A DNA stretch of 64,000 nucleotides. Origin: Imbricaverruca yamaguchii. Lineage: Eukaryota > Arthropoda > Thecostraca > Neoverrucidae. The translations under genes and the position numbers were made by a program. Below the pieces are notes generated by a model. The model saw only the letters and a program-made list of their open reading frames with translations, had not been told where the DNA came from and ran no database searches. Shown piece by piece: positions 34,020-59,825 of the stretch (within the stretch, counting starts at the first letter, position 1; the number at the start of each line of letters is the position of its first letter). The stretch covers positions 1,507,501-1,571,500 of the forward strand of contig JAOTOL010001624.1 in NCBI GenBank assembly GCA_034440575.1, read 5' to 3'.

Positions 34020-35773
34020 GTACGTCGGGTAGCGTTGCTGAGCCACCTGATCAATTTACACATTTATATTATATATACCTAACTTATATTGTTAAGTTTT
34101 ACCGTATTTATATATAAGTCACTGTCATTGAATCTGTCGCTCTACCTCCCAGTAGCTTATTTACTTGTTCTCCCAACGTCATTTTTCCTCTTGGCGATTG
34201 TCTCTCTCCATCGTGTGTGGCACAATCCTCAGGCACTGCACGCACTCAGTACTGCCCCGCCATCCTGCCGGTGTCTCCCGCTGCGCTCCTCCGTGTCTCG
34301 ATCCCGGCCGCCGCCGGCGTCTCACCGCCGGCCCGCCCGCAGGCACGACGTGGACCCAGGAGCTGGTGTGGCTGCTGAAGAACGACTGCGACTTCGAGGC
34401 GGCCAAGACGCTGCTGCTGCCCGACCGGTGGCACTTCCTCGAGATCACCGGCGTGACGGCGCGCCGCGTGCGCGACACGATGCGCGCCGAGCGCGACTCC
34501 ACCGCGCACCGCATCTTCTTCGCGCCGATCGAGTCGCGCCCGCGGCCCTGGTTCGTCAAGACCCACCTGCCGCTGCACATGTGCCCGCCCCGCCTACTGG
34601 ACACGTGCAAGGTGCGAGAGAGAAAGGGGAGAGAGGGAGGGAGGGAGAGAGGGAGAGAGAGGGAGGGAGGGAGTGAAAGAGGAAGAGAGAGGGAGGGAAG
34701 GAGAGAGGAAGAGAGAGAAGATAGGAGAGAGGAGAGAGGAGAGGGGAGGGGATGGGAGGAGAGAGATATAGGAGAGAAGAGAGAGATAGAGAGAGAGGGA
34801 CGGAGTGGCGCGCGCGGCCGCGTTGTGACCGTCGGAACAGTGCAATGGTGTAGCTGACCGGTGCCCGGGAGATAGGTTTCGCAAGAGGGCGAGGCGAAAA
34901 AGGAATATATTTTGTTGTTATGTGATGCTGCTAATTGAAGTCTGGGACCGCGTTTTCGCTCTGATCAGTAGTTTGTCGCTACTTCGAATATGCGGCTATT
35001 AGCTATGCTGACTGCACATGCAGACAACACTATTGAGGAATGTTGCGAGAGCGTCGGAAAGCATCTTGTTTGATTATGAATGCAGCAAACAGACAGATCA
35101 TCCGGATGCATTATGCTTAATACGCATGGGCAATGGAATACCATCCTAGTTCTAAAACATTTGCTGAAAACGAATATCATTGAAAGCCGATTTTTTCCAC
35201 GTCGACTACTTCAGATGACACCGCCTCTCATTCCAGGTCGTATACGTGGCCCGAAACCCGAAGGACGTCTGCATTTCTTACTTCCACCATCTCAGACTGT
35301 ACAGTGAGGCCTCCGATAATCTTACGCTGGATGAATTTGTCGATCTTTTCATCGAAGGACATGCGACTCAGCTTCCATATTTCCCGCACGTCCTAGAAGC
35401 GTGGCAACAGCGAAATCACCCAAATATGCTCTTCCTCTTCTTCGAGGATCTCAAGAAGGACCTGCGTGGAAGTATTCAGAGAGTTGCCGAATTCCTGGGA
35501 AAGAATCCGACGGAGGAGCAGCTGGACAAGCTGGAGGACCACCTGCACTTCAGGAACCTGAAGAACAATCCATGGGTGAACTGGGAATGGCTGTCCAAGT
35601 CCAGCTGGTCGACCGGCGACCCTAACAGGAAATTCATGCGCAAGGGTCAAACGGGAGATTGGAAGAACCATTTCAGTGCCGAGATGGACAAGAAAATGGA
35701 GGCGTGGATGAGCAAGGAGCTGGAGGATACGGGACTCTCGTTCGTTCTAGACATTCCCGAAGACGAAAAATAG
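33806..35773 (+). CDS. cytosolic sulfotransferase, complete three-exon gene
   Basis: Exons 33806-34019, 34343-34611 and 35237-35773 join in frame to 339 residues, within the usual 285-350 range for cytosolic sulfotransferases. The enzyme moves a sulfonate group from PAPS to a hydroxyl or amine on small substrates. PAPS-binding motifs are complete: PKCGTTWT (69-76, the phosphate loop, split by intron 1), YVARNPKD (164-171) with Arg167 and Ser175 for the 3'-phosphate, and RKGQTGDWKN (296-305). The catalytic His is at 146 in KTHLP. There is no signal peptide or membrane segment, so it should act in the cytosol. The ATG at 33806 is the first in frame; the open frame only extends upstream to a TTG. 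Substrate and subfamily cannot be told. Introns are 323 and 625 bp. A convergent kinase gene lies downstream. Confidence 0.95.
34343..34611 (+). CDS. sulfotransferase exon 2
   Basis: The acceptor is GCCCGCAG at 34335-34342. It completes the glycine of the phosphate loop (GTTWTQELVWLL) and carries the catalytic KTHLP at residues 144-148. It ends after DTCK with donor GTGCGA at 34612, directly followed by a GA-rich repeat. Confidence 0.95.
34612..34800. repeat. GA-rich low-complexity tract starting at a splice donor
   Basis: About 180 bp of purine-only sequence (GAGAGG, GGGA and AGAGA units) begins right after the first bases of the intron 2 donor. The exon-intron junction is therefore the left edge of the tract. 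Confidence 0.9.
35237..35773 (+). CDS. sulfotransferase exon 3
   Basis: The acceptor is CATTCCAG at 35229-35236, phase 0. It begins VVYVARNPKDVCISYFHH, includes FLFFEDLKKDLRG and the RKGxxGDWKN box, and ends DIPEDEK with TAG. Codon use is less GC-biased than in exon 2. Confidence 0.95.
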   Translation, partial: VVYVARNPKDVCISYFHHLRLYSEASDNLTLDEFVDLFIEGHATQLPYFPHVLEAWQQRNHPNMLFLFFEDLKKDLRGSIQRVAEFLGKNPTEEQLDKLEDHLHFRNLKNNPWVNWEWLSKSSWSTGDPNRKFMRKGQTGDWKNHFSAEMDKKMEAWMSKELEDTGLSFVLDIPEDEK

Positions 35774-36182
35774 CTCGATGAATAGCCGCTTGTCCAGTCG
35801 CTGAATGGTTCTTGGAACAAGCAAAATGGGGCTCTGGTTACGTTCCGAACGATATGCTCGCTGAGGTTCTTCTGCGTCGCAGATCGCGGACAACATCGGT
35901 CACGAGGAGGGCAATCGGTGTTGCTATTTACGTGTTAGTGAACGTGTTCTGTATGTGCTTGTAAATGTGTTAGGTGTGTTTTAGTGGGTGGGAGGTGCAT
36001 GGGAACTTCGTGGGGTTTCAGAAATGAAATCCAATTTAAATAAGTACTGAAACGTAAACTGGAACCAAATATGCATGCATGCGTATATTTCCTGTATAGT
36101 GTTGTGAAATAATTAGGTTTGCACTTTGAAACACTGTTCAACTGCAACATGAGTTTGGGGGAAATGTGAGAGTTTTAAGACA

Positions 36183-36188
36183 AATAAA
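36183..36188 (+). other. candidate poly(A) signal of the sulfotransferase
   Basis: AATAAA, about 410 nt after the stop codon. A second-strand candidate for the convergent kinase gene lies 24 bp further on. Confidence 0.5.
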
Positions 36189-36211
36189 TTGTAGATGAAG
36201 CTCTCTAATCA

Positions 36212-36217
36212 TTTAAT
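36212..36217 (-). other. candidate poly(A) signal of the CDKL gene
   Basis: TTTAAT on the plus strand reads ATTAAA on the minus strand, about 110 nt downstream of the stop at 36325. ATTAAA is the commonest variant poly(A) signal. Confidence 0.4.
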
Positions 36218-36224
36218 GAGAGCA

Positions 36225-36265
36225 AAAGCATCCACGTAGTCAACGCGCCATAAAACACAAATCAA
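36225..36265 (+). mobile_element. SINE tail fragment
   Basis: GTAGTCAACGCGCCATAAAAC followed by ACAAATCAAC resembles the SINE tail. Very short. Confidence 0.35.
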
Positions 36266-36324
36266 CTACCATCGCCAATAACTGTGAATATCCAAAATCG
36301 AAAATTCAATATTCAGAATGTGTG

Positions 36325-50787
<14,463 letters not shown>

Positions 50788-50853
50788 TCAAGGTCACGGT
50801 CACGGTCAAGGGCTTCTGGCGAGCTGACGGCGGTAGGGTCGTGTGGTCATCTG

Positions 50854-51185
50854 CAGTGGCGGATCTAGAGGGAGTATGAGGGCATGTGGCATGTGGCGCC
50901 CGTTCGGCTGCAAATGGCGCCACCACAGGACTCTCAAGTGCACCTCACCACCGCCCTCCTGAACCCCACCCCCACACCCCGCTCAACAAGGTTTTCAGCC
51001 GACGACGCCCCTCGGAGATGGAAAAAGCACCCCTCCCCCTTGTGGAGAATTGGCGCCCCTGCAGGACACTCGAGTGTACCCTTCCCCTCAACGAGTGTTT
51101 CAACCTACGGTTCCTCCTTCGGAGAGAAACGGCTTCCCTCTCGAACAAGTATCCCTCCCCGATCAAAACATCTAGATCCGCCCTA
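50854..51185. mobile_element. hAT-like non-autonomous element
   Basis: Left end CAGTGGCGGATCTAGA and right end TCTAGATCCGCC are inverted over 12 bp. The start CAG(T/G)GGCGGAT matches the element at 63739. Its interior has two GC-rich halves without a transposase. The exact right boundary and target duplication are unclear. Confidence 0.55.
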
Positions 51186-51409
51186 GTCACTGGTTAGCGC
51201 GCCGGAGTGGAAACTCGATATCGGTGGAAGTGTGCGACCTGCCACGCTAACGTTGCTAAGCTGCGGATGACAACCGGCCGGATTCGCTTCGATGGTAGCC
51301 TGTGGACACTGGATCCAAGTCTGGATCCAAGTCAAGCGTCATTTGCTGCTGATACCAGCAGCATCAACCGAGGAGGGGGCATCTGCCATGCAGCGAGGTC
51401 AGCGCCGCA

Positions 51410-51850
51410 ACCACACGCCTACCGCCATGACCACACCCCTACCGCCACGACCACACCCCTACCGCCACGACCACACCCCTACCGCCACGACCACACACCT
51501 ACCGCCACGACCACACCCTACCGCTACAACCACACCCCTACCCCACACACCTACAGCCACGACCACAGCCCTACCGCCACAACCACACACCAATCGCCAC
51601 AACCAATCACCTACCACCACGACCACACCTACCGCCACGACCACACACCTACTGCCACGACCACACCACCTACCGCCACGACCACACCCCTACCCCACAC
51701 CACACACACCTACCGCCACGACCACACACCTACCGCCACAACCACACACCTACCGCCACGACCACACCCCTACCGCCACGACCAACACACCTACCACCAC
51801 GACCACACCTACCGCCACGACCACACACCTACTGCCACGACCACACACAT
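51410..51850. repeat. 20-bp minisatellite
   Basis: About 22 copies of CTACCGCCACGACCACACCC and shorter variants (18 bp with ACAACCACACAC, 13-16 bp deletions). All three plus-strand frames stay open because the unit lacks stops. Confidence 0.92.
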
Positions 51851-52895
51851 CACGCCGCATCCTCAGCTCAGTGATCCATGCTCTGCTAACCCGTGTTGTA
51901 GTAATCGCTGCGAGTCTCGTGCCGGAGGAGGTTCGGCATCAGGAGGGATTTCCTGGCATGTGGCACGACATTGACGACAGTGCTCAGTGAGCCGGGTGGC
52001 AGATGTTCACTGCGCAGGCGTGGCTCCTTGGACCGCTGTTCATTAGCCTCGCTCCTCTGGACTGGATGAAGAACCTTGTCTCCCTGGACCCCTGTGCATC
52101 AGCATCATTCCTCTGGACTAGGTAGGGGAGCCTTTCTCCTGGACCCCTGTCCATCGGTCCCGGTCCTCTGTGCTGGATGGAGAATCCATGCTTCCTCTGG
52201 ATCGGCGCTTGATCCGACTAGACCTACCCGACCTAGATCTGCCCCAGACCAAGAGGACGCCCGTGAGTTCCAGGCATGTAGGAACAAGTGCTGGGAATGG
52301 AGGAGTTGGAAAACCTCTGTGCCTGCTCACGGCTCAGGTTCAGGTCGATGGTGGGCGGCGCTGGTGTTTGAAGTTGACATTGGTCGCCGGGTCGATGGAG
52401 CTCCGGGGACCGCGCGTCGGCGCCGGCTCCGCGCTGACCGGCCGCAAAGGTCGAGGTCAGCCCGATGAGCTCGGCGCTGTACTCACCCCGCACGGTAATC
52501 GCCTGCCGCCGGCCAAGTTTGCCTAACGACCATCCGACAGACGGGTGCGACGCGGAGTCGGTGATTTGCCGAGCTCCGGCAGGCACTTTTGAGCGAAGTT
52601 TGCCTGTTCATTGGTCAGCCGACACGCCCGATTTTGGAGAGGTCGCGTGTGATTAGTGATGTTCGACGATGTTCAAGGTCAGCTGGCCGGTCAGTGTGCC
52701 AATCGGCCCCGTCTCCAGATGCCGCTGGGCTGCTCATTACACGGGTGTGCTTTCCATTCCCGCGGACTTCCTGTGCCGTGGAAACCACAGGAGGGTAGTT
52801 TCCACGGCACGCTTTCACCGGCAAAGCGGAACGGTTGTGCCTTCAATGCAGCTCAGGGAACATCTGAGATTACAATTTACGTCTCGTATGGTCTG
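51851..52895. other. no confident gene; one perfect hairpin
   Basis: Moderately GC-rich; overlapping frames on both strands at 52.1-52.6 kb could not be assigned. Contains the hairpin at 52773-52810. Confidence 0.45.
52773..52810. repeat. 13-bp perfect inverted repeat
   Basis: GTGCCGTGGAAAC and GTTTCCACGGCAC flank a 12-nt loop. There is no T run after it and no known motif. Confidence 0.85.

Positions 52896-52898
<3 letters not shown>

Positions 52899-52980
<82 letters not shown>
52899..52980. repeat. TA dinucleotide tract, about 80 bp
   Basis: About 40 uninterrupted TA units. It is self-complementary and able to form a cruciform. Confidence 0.97.
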
Positions 52981-52983
<3 letters not shown>

Positions 52984-52984
52984 T

Positions 52985-54300
52985 TATGTATAATAAATTG
53001 AGATTTTCACTGTGCAAAACCGAAACGTTTCTGCGCGCTTCACGCGCCGAAAGCTTTCTCTGTTTCATGGTTTCTTTGGATGGACCATCTTACAATCCTG
53101 GCTAAGCCACTGACATGAAGTTAGCAGTTAGCACGTGTTTTATGTTCCTGGTTTCTCCATGCTTCGAGCCAAGTGCTCGCTATCTCGATCATTATACAAC
53201 TGTCAGATACCGCTGATTATTGCAAACACAATCTTATTTGCCCGTAGTTCACCGCAGCACCACAATCTGCTAGCATTCTGTTCCAGTGACAAGTAAGGTC
53301 CACATAAAGAATTGAAAGGTATCCCGGAAGAACCAAGTGCACCACCGGTTACCACACTTCCACCACAAGATAAGTGATGAATGTTCGCCCGACCTAGCCT
53401 ACCCTTTTCACTGGTTACAATGGCAGGCCATGTACGGTTAACTTCAATCAATTATCCCGTGATGGAAGCGTGGCAACCTCTGATACACATAGTTCGTCCT
53501 GTAGCATACGACATAAAATAACGGGGAAGAATAAACCCACGAATCTGTTGTGATTATTTCCTATCCGATAATTTTCAACCTGCTCGCTTGTCAAGCAGCG
53601 GCGTGTTCGATGACGTCATTCTCAGCTGCTTGGGTTGACGGTGTTCCGTGATAGCGTCTACATATGACTGCATCAGGCGCGCCGTTGCTTGCTTTAACAA
53701 AAATCGTGAATTAACTAATTAATTATTCAATTAATGCACGTTGACAACACAGGCAACATTTCCATAATGGCATGCCATTAAATTAGCATGGTGCAGGAAT
53801 GAGGTTACTGGGTTTTCATGTCCAAAGTAATTAGGAGGTGAAAAGCGTGGCGATGGTGTCGGATGATCCCGCCGAGGTTCGGAGCTAACCTATTACATGT
53901 GAATAAAACTGCATTCGGGCTTGCTGTTTGAGCGCTCACTTGTAGCAAGGTCTGTCCCGATCATTGTTTTAAAATATTGTTTAGCATGCGTGTCAGAGCG
54001 GGAAGGCATTCTTGGAACGGTTGGCGGGGAGCGGAAACATAAAGAAAGAAGATGTGTAATGCAGGCGTTTAGATGACGATGTGTTCTGCTAAACGCAGTC
54101 CAGTCTGCATTAATAGCAGCACAATATTCAGTAGCAAAGCAATATTCAACATGTACCTTCCTTATTCTTCAGGTTTTCCGTTTCATTGACATTTAGTGTA
54201 GAAACAATAATGAAGAAGAGTGGGAAATTAATGATAATATTTGGAAGTAGGAGTGGACAATTGTTCTCAGGTGGGTGCGATTTTCCACCCTCATTTTACA
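52985..54300. other. no gene seen, AT-rich
   Basis: AT-rich sequence upstream of the CR1-like element. No open frame of interest. Confidence 0.5.
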
Positions 54301-54352
54301 ATTTTATGACACTGAGCTAGATAGATGAGACCACCACGATATGGTTCAGCTC

Positions 54353-54399
54353 CTTCCAGCTATAGAATTTCTTCTCTACAGAAATTCTATAGCTGGAAG
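54353..54399. repeat. 19-bp perfect hairpin at the start of the LINE
   Basis: CTTCCAGCTATAGAATTTC at 54353-54371 and its exact complement at 54381-54399 flank a 9-nt loop (TTCTCTACA). It lies about 180 bp upstream of the readable ORF1. Confidence 0.92.
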
Positions 54400-54536
54400 A
54401 GAGAGGAGATATCTCTAGAGGAGAGTGTTAATATTGAACAGAGGAGGGGTAGTTCTGGTAGGTCACAGGAGGGGAAGTGGCATGAGGTCAGGAGGTGGAG
54501 GATTTGGAGACGCGAGCCTAAGGAAAGGGTCAGTGA

Positions 54537-55169
54537 GTGGCAGGTGGCAGGTGGCAGGTGGCAGGTGGTAGGAGTGGGAGGAAGCCTAGTCGAACTGCTC
54601 AACACGCAGGCATATCAATATCGAATAGATTCCAGGCACTATCTTGCGCTCAGGATAGTAGTAGTGATGATACGGTACTGGTCGTAGGTGATTCTCGTGT
54701 GCGACGTTTAGATCGGTTATTTTGTAAAGGTGGGAGGGACAGGAGGTGCATCACCAGGCCTGGTGTCAAGGTTAAGGACCTGGTGCCAGTGGTGGCACAG
54801 GCCACAAGTGATCACCAGTTTAGTACAGTTATAGTAGAAGTAGGGGTGAATAACATATGTCCTTCTAGGAGTGAGGAGCTGCTGCAGGACTATAGGGCCC
54901 TTCTGGCCACCCTGAAGGATAGCAATAGGAGAGTCATTGTAACTGCAATTTTGCCTAGGGCTGGAGCCTCCCCTGAGTGGAGCTCTAGGGCACTGGCAGC
55001 CAATGCCAGGGTAGGTAAGCTCTGCCATGAATTAGGTTTCACATTTGTTGATGAGTGGTGCAGGTTTTATGGATCCTGGGACCTCTATCAGAGGGATGGC
55101 CTGCATTTCTCTGAGAATGGGTTTCATGTGTTAGACAAAGTGTATGAGCATGTCCCTCAGAGAAACTAG
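54537..55169 (+). pseudogene. LINE ORF1 with SGNH/esterase domain, 5' disrupted
   Basis: 210 codons without an ATG start; a stop lies just upstream, so the N-terminal part is frameshifted. After a GGCAGGT short repeat comes ISISNRFQAL, then the esterase: VLVVGDSRVRRLD (GDS block with the nucleophile Ser), VEVGVNNICPS (the G..N block), and RDGLHFSENGFHVL (the D..H block). All key positions of the SGNH family are present. In CR1 elements this domain is thought to act in RNP formation or membrane and lipid contact. Confidence 0.75.
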
Positions 55170-58100
55170 GAAATGGGGTGGGGGGTATGAAATTGCATTC
55201 CCATCTCAGGGATATTCCAATAGTGTCAGCCAAGGCAATAGAACCTCAAAGTCAGCAAATAGGGACAGCAATAGTTCAAGGAGGCAGAGTGGTAGTTCAT
55301 CCAGTGATAAAAGAACTCCTCAGCATGAAAAAGCCAAAGGTGGTTATGGAGCATTTGTTAAGTGTATGATGCTTAATGCTCAGAGTATCCGATCCAAATT
55401 TGATGAGTTCAAGTGTTATGTTGCTGAGGAGGAACCAGACTTTGTTTGCATTACGGAGGCATGGGTCAGTGAGGTGTATTTTGGAGATAACTTGCAGGAC
55501 TATGAGATTCAGGATACAATATGTTTTCATGCAATAGGGGTCCAGCAGTGAAAGGGGGTGGTGTAATGCTCTACGTGAATAGCTTATTCAGTTCTCAAAA
55601 AGTAGCAGGTGGGGATAAAAGTGTGTCTGTTGAGTCCATTTGGCTTGATGTCGCTGTGGGAAAAGGCAACAGCAATACACTGAGGATAGGAGCTTTCTAC
55701 CGATCAGGAACCCTGCCACATTCTCAGCAACTGGAGCTTGATAAGGTGATTTGTGAGGAAATCAGTAGAAACTTTCGAAAGGAAGTGCCTTATTCTTGGT
55801 GACTTTAATCTAAAAGGATATGAAAATGTTGGTGTTGGCTCCCCATCATGCAAAATGTTTAGGAAATGCCTTGAAGAGGACCTGTTCTTACACCAATTTG
55901 TAACGGAACCTACCAGGCATGGCTCATTCTTGGACCTTGTATTCTCGGATTTAAGTTACTTGGTTCAAGACTTGACTGTAGGAGAAACTCTGCGAAGAAG
56001 TGACCATAACATAGTTAGATTCAAGGCGCATGTAGTGGAAATTATTAAGGATAATTTGGTAAAGGTTCCAAATTTCAACAGAGCAGACTTTGACTGCATG
56101 AGAGCGGCTTTAAGTGCCATAAGATGGGAAGAAGAATTCTCCAATTTAAATGCCTGTGAAATGTGGGAAAAGTTCAAATCTTACTTGAAGGAAATTCAGA
56201 TTAGACATGTCCCCCAAAAGCAAAGACGCAATAGAAGGATAGGAAAGCCAGCATGGCTTACACCAGACTTGATAAAAGCAATTAAGGCTAAGAAAGCTGC
56301 ATTTAGAGTGCTTAAGGAAGCTTCAAATATCGTAAATCTAAAGGCGTATCAAAAAGCTAGGGACACTGAAGCAAAAAAGCTAAAGCAGCAAATCGAGCAA
56401 AAGAACTGGATTTAGCTAGGAACTGTAATGGGGACAGCAAAAAAGTTTTTAGTTTCTACAAGCTGAGTAAAGTTTCTAGCACAATTGGTCCACTGGAAGT
56501 AAATGGGACTATATTGGGTGAGGATATTGAGATGGTTGAGGAGCTGAGCAAGCAGTTTAAATCAGTGTTTACATTGGAAGATATGACCAATCTGCCGACC
56601 GTACACCATAGTTCAGTGACATGTGATCGGTAAATGATGTTGATTTCATTGATAGTGATGTTGTTTTCAATCATATCAGGAAAATAAAGCCAAACAAGGC
56701 AGCAGGACCTGATGAAATTTATGCTAGGGTATTGCGGGAAGCTGAAAAGGAACTGGCATTACCACTTAGTATAATATTTTGTAGATCTGTTTCACAAAAT
56801 GAAATTCCAACAGATTGGAAAAGGGCAAATGTAGTTCCTATTTTCAAGAAAGGACAAAGAGGGAAAGTTGAAAACTATAGGCCAGTAAGTCTCACATCTC
56901 TAGTCTGCAAGGTACTCGAATCAATTATCAAGGATAGAATAGTTAGTTATCTGGAAGGAAACAGATTGATTCAAGATACTCAACATGGGTTTAGGAAAGG
57001 GCGATCATGCCTCACAAATCTCTTGGACTTTTTGAACTTCGCCACAGAACAATTTGATCAGGGAAATCAGGTTGATGTAGCATATCTTGACTTTAGTAAG
57101 GCCTTTGACAAGGTACCCCATACACGGTTAATGATACAGCTTCAGGCCCATGGTATTGCAGGTAGCATCTTAAAATGGATAGAATTGTGGCTTTCAGATA
57201 GACAACAAAGAGTGATGCTAAATGGTACAAAGTCATCATGGCAAAATGTTCTTAGTAGAGTCCCCCAGGGGTCAGTACTGGGGCCACTACTGTTCATTAT
57301 ATTTGTAAATAACATTGGAAGTGGCCTAAGCAGTAAGGTTTTGAAATTTGCGGATGATTTGGAAGTCTTTAGGGCAATAACAGGTCAAAATGGGCATATA
57401 TCGCTGCAAAAGACTTAGACGAACTTGTGAAGTGGTCTGAAGAATGGCAAATGAAATTTAATTTTGATAAGTGCAAAATCATGCATGTGGGTAAGCAGCA
57501 TATGAAGGCTCCATACTTGATGGGTGGCCAAGTGCTATCAGTGACTCAACAGGAGAAGGATTTAGGTGTTATTCTAAACACAAAATTGGGGGCATCAGAG
57601 CAGACCAAGGAAGCCAGGAAGAAGGCACTGAGAATGCTTGGGGCAATAAATAGGAATGTATCATACAGAAGTGAGGAAGTCATCAGGAAGCTTTACTGTG
57701 CATATGTCAGGCCACATTTGGAATACTGCATCCAAGCTTGGTCTCCTAGCTATGAAAAATATTGTTGGCTTTTAGAGAGAGCACAAAAGAGGGCTACAAA
57801 AAATGGTTAATGGTATACGCAACCTGGCATATGAAGAAAGATTGAAGAAATTAAATATGTTTTCACTTAGATATAGAAGGCTGAGAGGAGATCTCATCGA
57901 TGTCTTTAAATTTTTCCATGGTCTGGAGAGGGATATCGTGGGGGAAATGCTTCAATTTAACAGAAATGATGCAATTAGAGGTCATCAATTCAAAATTAAA
58001 GTTAACCACAGCAGAACAAGGTTGAGACAGTCTTTCTTCACCAACAGGGTAGTAGAACACTGGAACCAGCTGCCAGAAACTATTGTAAGTAGCAGCACAT

Positions 58101-58207
58101 TGAACGTCTTTAAAAGCAGCATAGACAATCATTATAAGAATAGAGGGCTTGCTTTTCAGTATTACAGGGGGGGGGCTGATCGACGGATTTGGTGGGCAAC
58201 TAGTTGA
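55144..58207 (+). pseudogene. LINE ORF2, endonuclease and reverse transcriptase, frameshifted
   Basis: Pieces in successive frames: 55144-55551 (LNAQSIRSKFDEF and FVCITEAWVS, start of the APE-type endonuclease), 55521-55802 (GGGVMLYVNS, RIGAFYRSG), 55753-56415 (ILGDFNLKGYENV and RRSDHNIVRF, with the D-x-N and SDH catalytic motifs), then 56630-57418 (NKAAGPDEIYARVL, NYRPVSLTSLVCKVLES, QHGFRKGRSC, YLDFSKAFDKVPH, RVPQGSVLGPLLFI, LKFADDLEVF), then 57427-57810 and 57803-58207 (thumb and C-terminal region). At least five frameshifts or stops separate them, near 55540, 55790, 56415, 56630, 57418 and 57800. Confidence 0.85.
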
Positions 58208-58555
58208 GTGTGCACAGTGCAATCAAGAAGGGCCCTTGTGGCTCATAGTTGCACTTATCTTTTATATCTTTGTCTTTATGTCTAGAAGGTCTTACTCCAC
58301 GAATATCATTTGCCATGTCCCCTCACGGCGCCATTGCTCGGATGCGGCATCCACACGACGTCTTGTTGCATGACACCAACATGAATGACAACATGACACA
58401 GGATGTGTTGCATCTGGCAACCCGTGCTGCGCATGCCAGAACAAAACGTGAGAGAGATAGAGACTGTCATCTTTTCTTCTGGATTACTCAGGCGGCGGAA
58501 AATGACACTGAGAGAAGATATGTGTCAGGGCGTCTTGCCAGAATATCTTGCCAGG
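58208..58555. other. no gene seen
   Basis: Downstream flank of the LINE; its open frames run into the 13-bp satellite. Confidence 0.5.
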
Positions 58556-58780
58556 ATACCTTGCCAGAATATTTCTCTAAGATAACCTGCCAGGGTACCT
58601 TGCCAGGATACCTTGCCAGTATACCTTGCCATGATACCTTGCCAGGATACCTTGCCAGGATACCTTGCCAGGATACCTTGCCAGGATACCTTGCCAGGAT
58701 ACCTTGCCAGGATACCTTGCCAGGATACCTTGCCAGGATACCTTGCCAGGATACCTTGCCAGGATACCTCGCTAGGAACC
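58556..58780. repeat. 13-bp minisatellite
   Basis: About 16 copies of TTGCCAGGATACC with point variants, most regular from 58600 on. Three copies make 39 bp, so a 13-residue repeat appears in the translated frames. Confidence 0.93.
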
Positions 58781-58835
58781 ACGAAGCTCGGCTGACCAGC
58801 TGGTAGGAAATCATCCGCGTTAAACTGCTGACGTC

Positions 58836-58920
58836 TGATGAGATTCGAACCCACTCGTTCCGGTGGGCCGGCTGCAGAAGTCTCAGTTGGGCTATCAGGC
58901 CACGCCATCGCGTCACGGCG
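58836..58920 (-). mobile_element. tRNA-like sequence, probably a SINE head
   Basis: On the minus strand, GCGTGGCCTGATAGCCCAAC and TGGGTTCGAATCTCATC are spaced like the A and B boxes of a tRNA. The T-arm pairs only with G-T wobbles and the acceptor stem is not evident, so a tRNA gene is unlikely. Confidence 0.45.
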
Positions 58921-59820
58921 GATTTTTCTTCAAGATGGCTACGTCCCCCGAGTATTCAGAATGATGCGGACCCTGAGGGAGTTCGGAGACATTGCATGCC
59001 GCAGCAACGTTTCTGGGATCCAGACAGGTCACGAGTGGTCGGTACTCTTCACCGAGGTGAGCGCAAGCATCGCATTTGTCGTCTGCAGGACGAGGTAGAG
59101 CGCCAGATGCCTGTAGGCTCTAAGCGCGCACATTTCCTCCCCTGGTATTACCTATATCTGGCTATAATATTCGCATGCGAGTGCCATAGCGAAGTGACAA
59201 AAAGTCCAAATTGCCCCGAAAACGAACAAGCTGTCACGTCATTGCTTCCTCTGTGCATAAGCATTGAACATGAGGACGACTGCCGTGTGGCTAGGGTAGT
59301 CGGCTTGCTCCCATGCCACGCCAGCAGGGTAGGGACTGCTCCCTACAACGGTACACACAGTGATGCTTTGCCACGCATCTCGGAAGAAGGGAGCACAAGA
59401 CCATGTCCCTGCCACATTTCTCTGAAACGTTAACCCGCGCGCTGCACGGAAAGAATCAACTTATGAAAAGACTTCCTCGCTATTTGGGACACTTCTACGT
59501 GCCTGGAGAATAGGATGTGGCGAGCGTGTCCAATCTGTGACCATCGTTTCATGAAATGCTCAACCCCGTCATGCACACACGTGACACAGTTGCCAACGGC
59601 TTCACGTCCGAGCACGTGACGACCGAGCGATCGCCATCGCGTTCCCGGCCTCCAGCGGCGCAACCCTCACCTCTTCCCGAAGAGCAGGTTCATTCCCCCG
59701 AACTCGGGCAGGGCGGAGGCGCGCTGAGTTGCCATCTAGCGCATCTTCGGCACGCACGATCTCCGGCTGAGCGGCCGTCTGGAGCCACTCTCCGCACAAG
59801 ACCGCCTGTCGTGTCCGCCC
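58921..59820. other. no gene seen
   Basis: Short open frames only, no splice-supported coding stretch. Confidence 0.45.
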
Positions 59821-59825
59821 AGTCT

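Larger units (their letters stand above)
54310..58207 (+). mobile_element. CR1-like LINE, nearly full length, inactivated
   Basis: Two consecutive reading frames in LINE order: ORF1 with an esterase domain (54537-55169) and ORF2 with endonuclease and reverse transcriptase (from about 55144 to 58207), about 3.9 kb in all. The esterase ORF1, the late C-terminal region (EERLKKLNMFSLRYRRLRGD) and the FADD catalytic box point to the CR1 superfamily. Both frames are broken by small indels and stops but most of the protein is readable, so the copy is fairly young. Codon use is AT-rich, unlike the host exons. Exact ends and target duplication could not be set; CR1 elements often lack poly(A) and end in short microsatellites. 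Confidence 0.85.

Noticed and set aside
33446..34063. Minus-strand 205-codon frame opposite sulfotransferase exon 1
   Set aside because: It is a shadow; the plus strand carries the recognised PAPS-binding motif and correct splice sites.
51459..51990. Thr/Pro/His-rich frames of 230-255 codons
   Set aside because: They are produced by the stop-free 20-bp satellite; all three plus-strand frames are open.
52877..53105. Frames with Ile-Tyr repeats
   Set aside because: They translate a TA dinucleotide tract.
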